In this document: piece by piece, positions 8,732-10,950 of the stretch
How the letters are laid out: every line of letters begins with the position of its first letter
Numbering within the stretch: position 1 is the stretch's first letter
NCBI GenBank assembly: GCA_009602725.1
Contig: WELB01000410.1
Location: 1 to 10,950, forward strand
Source of the DNA: Spirogloea muscicola
Taxonomy: Eukaryota > Streptophyta > Zygnematophyceae > Spirogloeales > Spirogloeaceae
DNA: 10,950 bases
Direction of reading: 5' to 3'
Translations under genes and position numbers: made by a program
The notes under the pieces: generated by a model
Database searches by the model: none
What the model saw: the letters and a program-made list of their open reading frames with translations, nothing else
What the model was told of the DNA's origin: nothing

Positions 8732-8833
8732 ATGCCTACAATAGGTGGCATGTAAGATTGGAGTTCATCCTCGCCATTATAGGAGGCATGCAAGGAGACA
8801 AGCTGGACAATGACGGCCTTTCCAAGGTCCAGA

Positions 8834-10950
8834 TCAAAAGTCCAAGCTAGAGCTGGCGGCAGCCGGACCACCGCACAGGGCTGCTGAGGCGGCCTCCCCC
8901 AGCTTGCCATGTGCTTGGCCAACCGCATCAATGGGCGCAGGGTGCAGAGCCTCCAGGCTGATGCGCCGCCTTTTTACGAGCTTGATTGCCAGCACGCCTG
9001 CCTCTGGGACGAGGGGGACCTGAGCGATCACCAACCGCCCACAGCTATCAATCACCGTGCACAGCGCAGCTTGACAATTGCAGAGCTGAATGTGGTGTGA
9101 GACATCTGTAGGTAGAGCAGTCGCTGCCGGACTGGGCAGATGGGCTTCACACCTGCGATGTGAAGCATGGCAGCTTGCGCACATGAAGGAGGCCGAGCAT
9201 TGCGTCGTGGTCCGCGAACATTGCCGCCATCTCCACGTCATCCTCTGCATGTACGCAACAGGCCAGCCGGCTGCACTTGATGCCTTCATCTCTAGAGTCC
9301 TTTGCTACGAAGTGCTAGCTGGACAAGTACTAACAAGCAACAAGGTCAATCATGAGCAGCAGCCAGACTCGCTATCAGAGTGGCTGCTTCTACACACTCT
9401 GAGCAGCCATCCTCGCAGGATTGTGGGCGGGAGCAGGATGGTGGACCTCGCAGAGCCTCCACGGCAAGGACTGCGTCCGCATAGTGCTGTGCGCGTGCAA
9501 TAAAGGAGGGGGAGACTAGGGATGCTGGCAGCGTGACCAGGGCAACTGCTGGCGAGGACCGCAGCCAACCTCGCAGCGCGTGCAGCCACGCCAGGACCTG
9601 CTCACCCATGAGCATGCACACATGGGTCCACACCATTGTCAGAGGATGTCGTAGAGGTCGTCAAATCCGTTGTTCGTCTCATCCAGCGATACATTCACCA
9701 GCATGCTACATGATCCCACAGTTTAGAAGCAGACGAACATATTCTCAGGGCGTGCTCGACTACAATGCACGGGTTTTCCAAATAAAACAAGGGCGATAGA
9801 AGGGCAGTGCTGCCTGGTGAACGCTTGACATTGACCTCAGCGGCAGGGAAGGGGCACTGTGGAGCACAGACTGACTGCACTACAAATCGCCCAATCTGCG
9901 GCCCGCCTGTCTGGAGCCTGCGGCAATCGCGCTGGCAATACAGATGAGCCAGTATTCGAGGTATCAGGAGGAAGCCCACGTGAAGATACTGATCAAGAGC
10001 AATGATACACTTACAGCATGCTCTTAATCCCCATTGTCTGATTCAGCTGAACAAGCAAGGCGCAGTGGCAAGCACCTGTGGATCTTCTTAAAGAAAGCAA
10101 CCGTCCAGTTATGCAATGGCACGGCACTCGTGCCAGCCAGCGTGTAGCACTCTACATCAGCCTGGGCCAAGGCCACGCGGTCGAGGGGCTTCCGCAGGTC
10201 AAAGTCGTCGCAGAAACTCGAGCCGTGGTCTTGGCTCAGACGACTCGCTGCTGCCAGCGGTGGACCTGCAGCTGGTCGAGGGTCGACAGTGCCGGGGCCA
10301 GCAGAGGACGGCGGCGGCTGCGGTGCAGCGGAGACCGGTGCAGCGGAGGACCGGTGGCGGCGCTCCTCCAGGGTCCGCTGCTCGTCGAGGTAGCGGCGGT
10401 ACTGCCAGGCGATGCGCAGGCCCTCGCCCTCCTGCGACGCCACCACCCCAGTAGTGCAAGCAGCAGCATAAGTTAACTGGCGATTCCCCAAAGAACGGCC
10501 ACAGTGCCAGTGGCCTAGCGGCACTAAGTCCGGCAGGCGATGCGGCCAGCCAAGGCAGGAATGAGGGTTAGGGTTCAGGTTTCAGGGATAGGGGTTTGTG
10601 ATTCAACAATTAGGTTCTAGGGGTTTAGGGTTCAGGGTTGCACTTTTGACGAGTGCAACTCGATCAGGGCTGTGGGCTGGAATCGAACCTGCACCACTTG
10701 GGCGCCGGCGGCCCCGGCCGGGCTGCGAGCCGCGGGCGGCGGCGCAGCGGCCGGCGCAGGGAGGGTGGCGAGGAAGGAGCGCGGCGCGGGCAGGGGGCTG
10801 GCGAAGGCGGCGGGCTGGGCGTGCGCGAGCGCCTGGGCGAGGAAGCAGCGCGCGAGCACGAGGTGGTGCGGCGCCAGCGCGTCCTCCAGCACCAGCAGCA
10901 GCGCGCCGACGGGCAGGCCGCCGTGCAGCACGCGTGCAGCGGCGGGGGCA
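8834..10950 (-). CDS. ELP4: Elongator complex protein 4 (PAXNEB family), N-terminus beyond the window
   Basis: ELP4 is one of the RecA-fold subunits of the Elp4-5-6 hexameric ring, which binds tRNA and serves Elongator in modifying wobble uridine 34. Minus-strand exons, in transcript order: 10949-10689, 10431-10076, 9917-9836, 9597-9447, 9244-9153, 9019-8834 (stop 8836-8834). All junctions are GT-AG with matching phases, giving 374 residues. Family landmarks in order: HGGLPVGALLLVLED (strand/loop where RecA proteins carry Walker A), EGEGLRIAWQYRRYL, FCDDFDLRKPLDR, GRFVVQSVCAPQC, WLRSSPAVALVTLPASL, MLGLLHVRKLP, KLVKRRRISLEALHPAP and a C-terminal SLDF, matching the usual LDF ending. The first exon might instead end at 10698, which would only remove VVQ. 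Pro/Ala-rich insertions interrupt the conserved core at the end of exon 1 and after RTLEERR. The first visible exon is markedly GC-rich. Confidence 0.95.
9145..9165 (-). repeat. Perfect 7-bp inverted repeat spanning an ELP4 5' splice site
   Basis: CTTCACA (9145-9151) and TGTGAAG (9159-9165) are exact reverse complements around a 7-nt loop. In the ELP4 transcript the donor GTGTGAAG of the fifth visible exon begins just before the 3' arm, so folding would bury most of the 5' splice site. Confidence 0.75.
10321..10350 (-). repeat. In-frame 15-bp tandem duplication in ELP4
   Basis: CGGTGCAGCGGAGAC is followed directly by CGGTGCAGCGGAGGA. On the coding strand the two units encode SSAAP then VSAAP, inside a Pro/Ala/Ser-rich insertion that does not belong to the conserved ELP4 core. 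The 15-nt unit keeps the reading frame, consistent with slippage in a disordered loop. Confidence 0.85.
10562..10639 (+). repeat. Degenerate telomere-like (TTTAGGG) repeats inside an ELP4 intron
   Basis: The stretch carries repeated variants of the plant/green-algal telomere unit: GGGTTAGGGTTCAGG, TTTCAGGGATAGGGG, and GGGGTTTAGGGTTCAGGG near the end, including one exact TTTAGGG at 10624-10630. It lies in the intron between the first two visible ELP4 exons (10432-10688). G-rich sequence is on the plus strand, so the ELP4 pre-mRNA carries the C-rich version. Confidence 0.75.
10637..10659. repeat. Perfect 8-bp hairpin next to the telomere-like repeats
   Basis: GTTGCACT (10637-10644) is exactly complementary to AGTGCAAC (10652-10659), with a 7-nt loop TTTGACG. 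It abuts the telomere-like tract and lies in the same ELP4 intron. Confidence 0.8.

Larger units (their letters stand above)
6958..8833. other. Convergent intergenic region, no gene supported
   Basis: The region lies between the 3' ends of the plus-strand gene and the minus-strand ELP4, so both 3' UTRs should fall here. The longest open frame is minus-strand 7725-8423 (232 codons), whose Cys/Arg/Ser-rich translation resembles no family I know. A 43-codon plus-strand frame at 8461-8592 (MKRCQGLRVTAKQLVKWKEL...) is likewise unrecognised. A short reverse-transcriptase-like motif occurs at 7905-7940. I see no RNA gene, array or intact mobile element. Confidence 0.55.

Noticed and set aside
10677-10690. 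tRNA-like B box (GGTTCGATTCC on the minus strand)
   Set aside because: The T-loop sequence fits, but the T stem has a mismatch and there is no A box, anticodon arm or matching acceptor stem upstream. The site coincides with the ELP4 exon-intron junction, so chance or a tiny tRNA-derived remnant is more likely than a gene.
1-10950. Functional link between ferritin, the SH3-like repeat gene and ELP4, or a prokaryotic-style operon or defence system
   Set aside because: All three genes are spliced nuclear eukaryotic genes in mixed orientation with large gaps; shared location is not evidence of a shared pathway.

Overview
This is intron-rich nuclear DNA from a eukaryote, most likely a green alga. 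The evidence is a plant-type (plastid) ferritin, an Elongator subunit whose motifs match the land-plant version, short GT-AG introns in every gene, degenerate TTTAGGG-like repeats (the plant/green-algal telomere unit), and TGTAA motifs (the green-algal polyadenylation signal) behind two of the three genes. GC content is moderate overall, with GC-rich 5' exons. A trebouxiophyte such as Coccomyxa or Chlorella would fit, but that assignment is inference.

Layout. (1) 1-2884, plus strand: a ferritin gene in nine exons, with only the 5' end missing. (2) 2885 to about 4280: no recognisable gene; it holds the ferritin 3' region, three perfect-stem hairpins, a duplicated 17-bp pyrimidine-rich motif, and then a purine tract and GC-rich leader belonging to the next gene. 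(3) About 4363-6957, plus strand: a multi-exon gene whose protein has two repeats resembling the SH3-like repeats of Mind bomb/HERC2/KEG proteins, followed by a hydrophobic segment and a disordered tail. The exons are phase-compatible, but the N-terminus is unresolved. (4) 6958-8833: a convergent intergenic region with the two 3' UTRs, no convincing gene, and a possible scrap of Ty3/gypsy reverse transcriptase. (5) 8834-10950, minus strand: ELP4, the Elongator complex subunit, in six exons down to the natural stop, with its N-terminus beyond the window edge.

The three genes have no evident functional link: iron storage in the plastid, a putative protein-interaction scaffold, and tRNA wobble-uridine modification. 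The most interesting signals are the ferritin's altered ferroxidase and three-fold-channel residues, the unusual architecture of the middle gene with a possible frame-preserving microexon choice, a hairpin over an ELP4 5' splice site, and telomere-like repeats inside an ELP4 intron. All gene models were built by hand from splice sites, reading phase and family knowledge; no alignment or transcript data were available.
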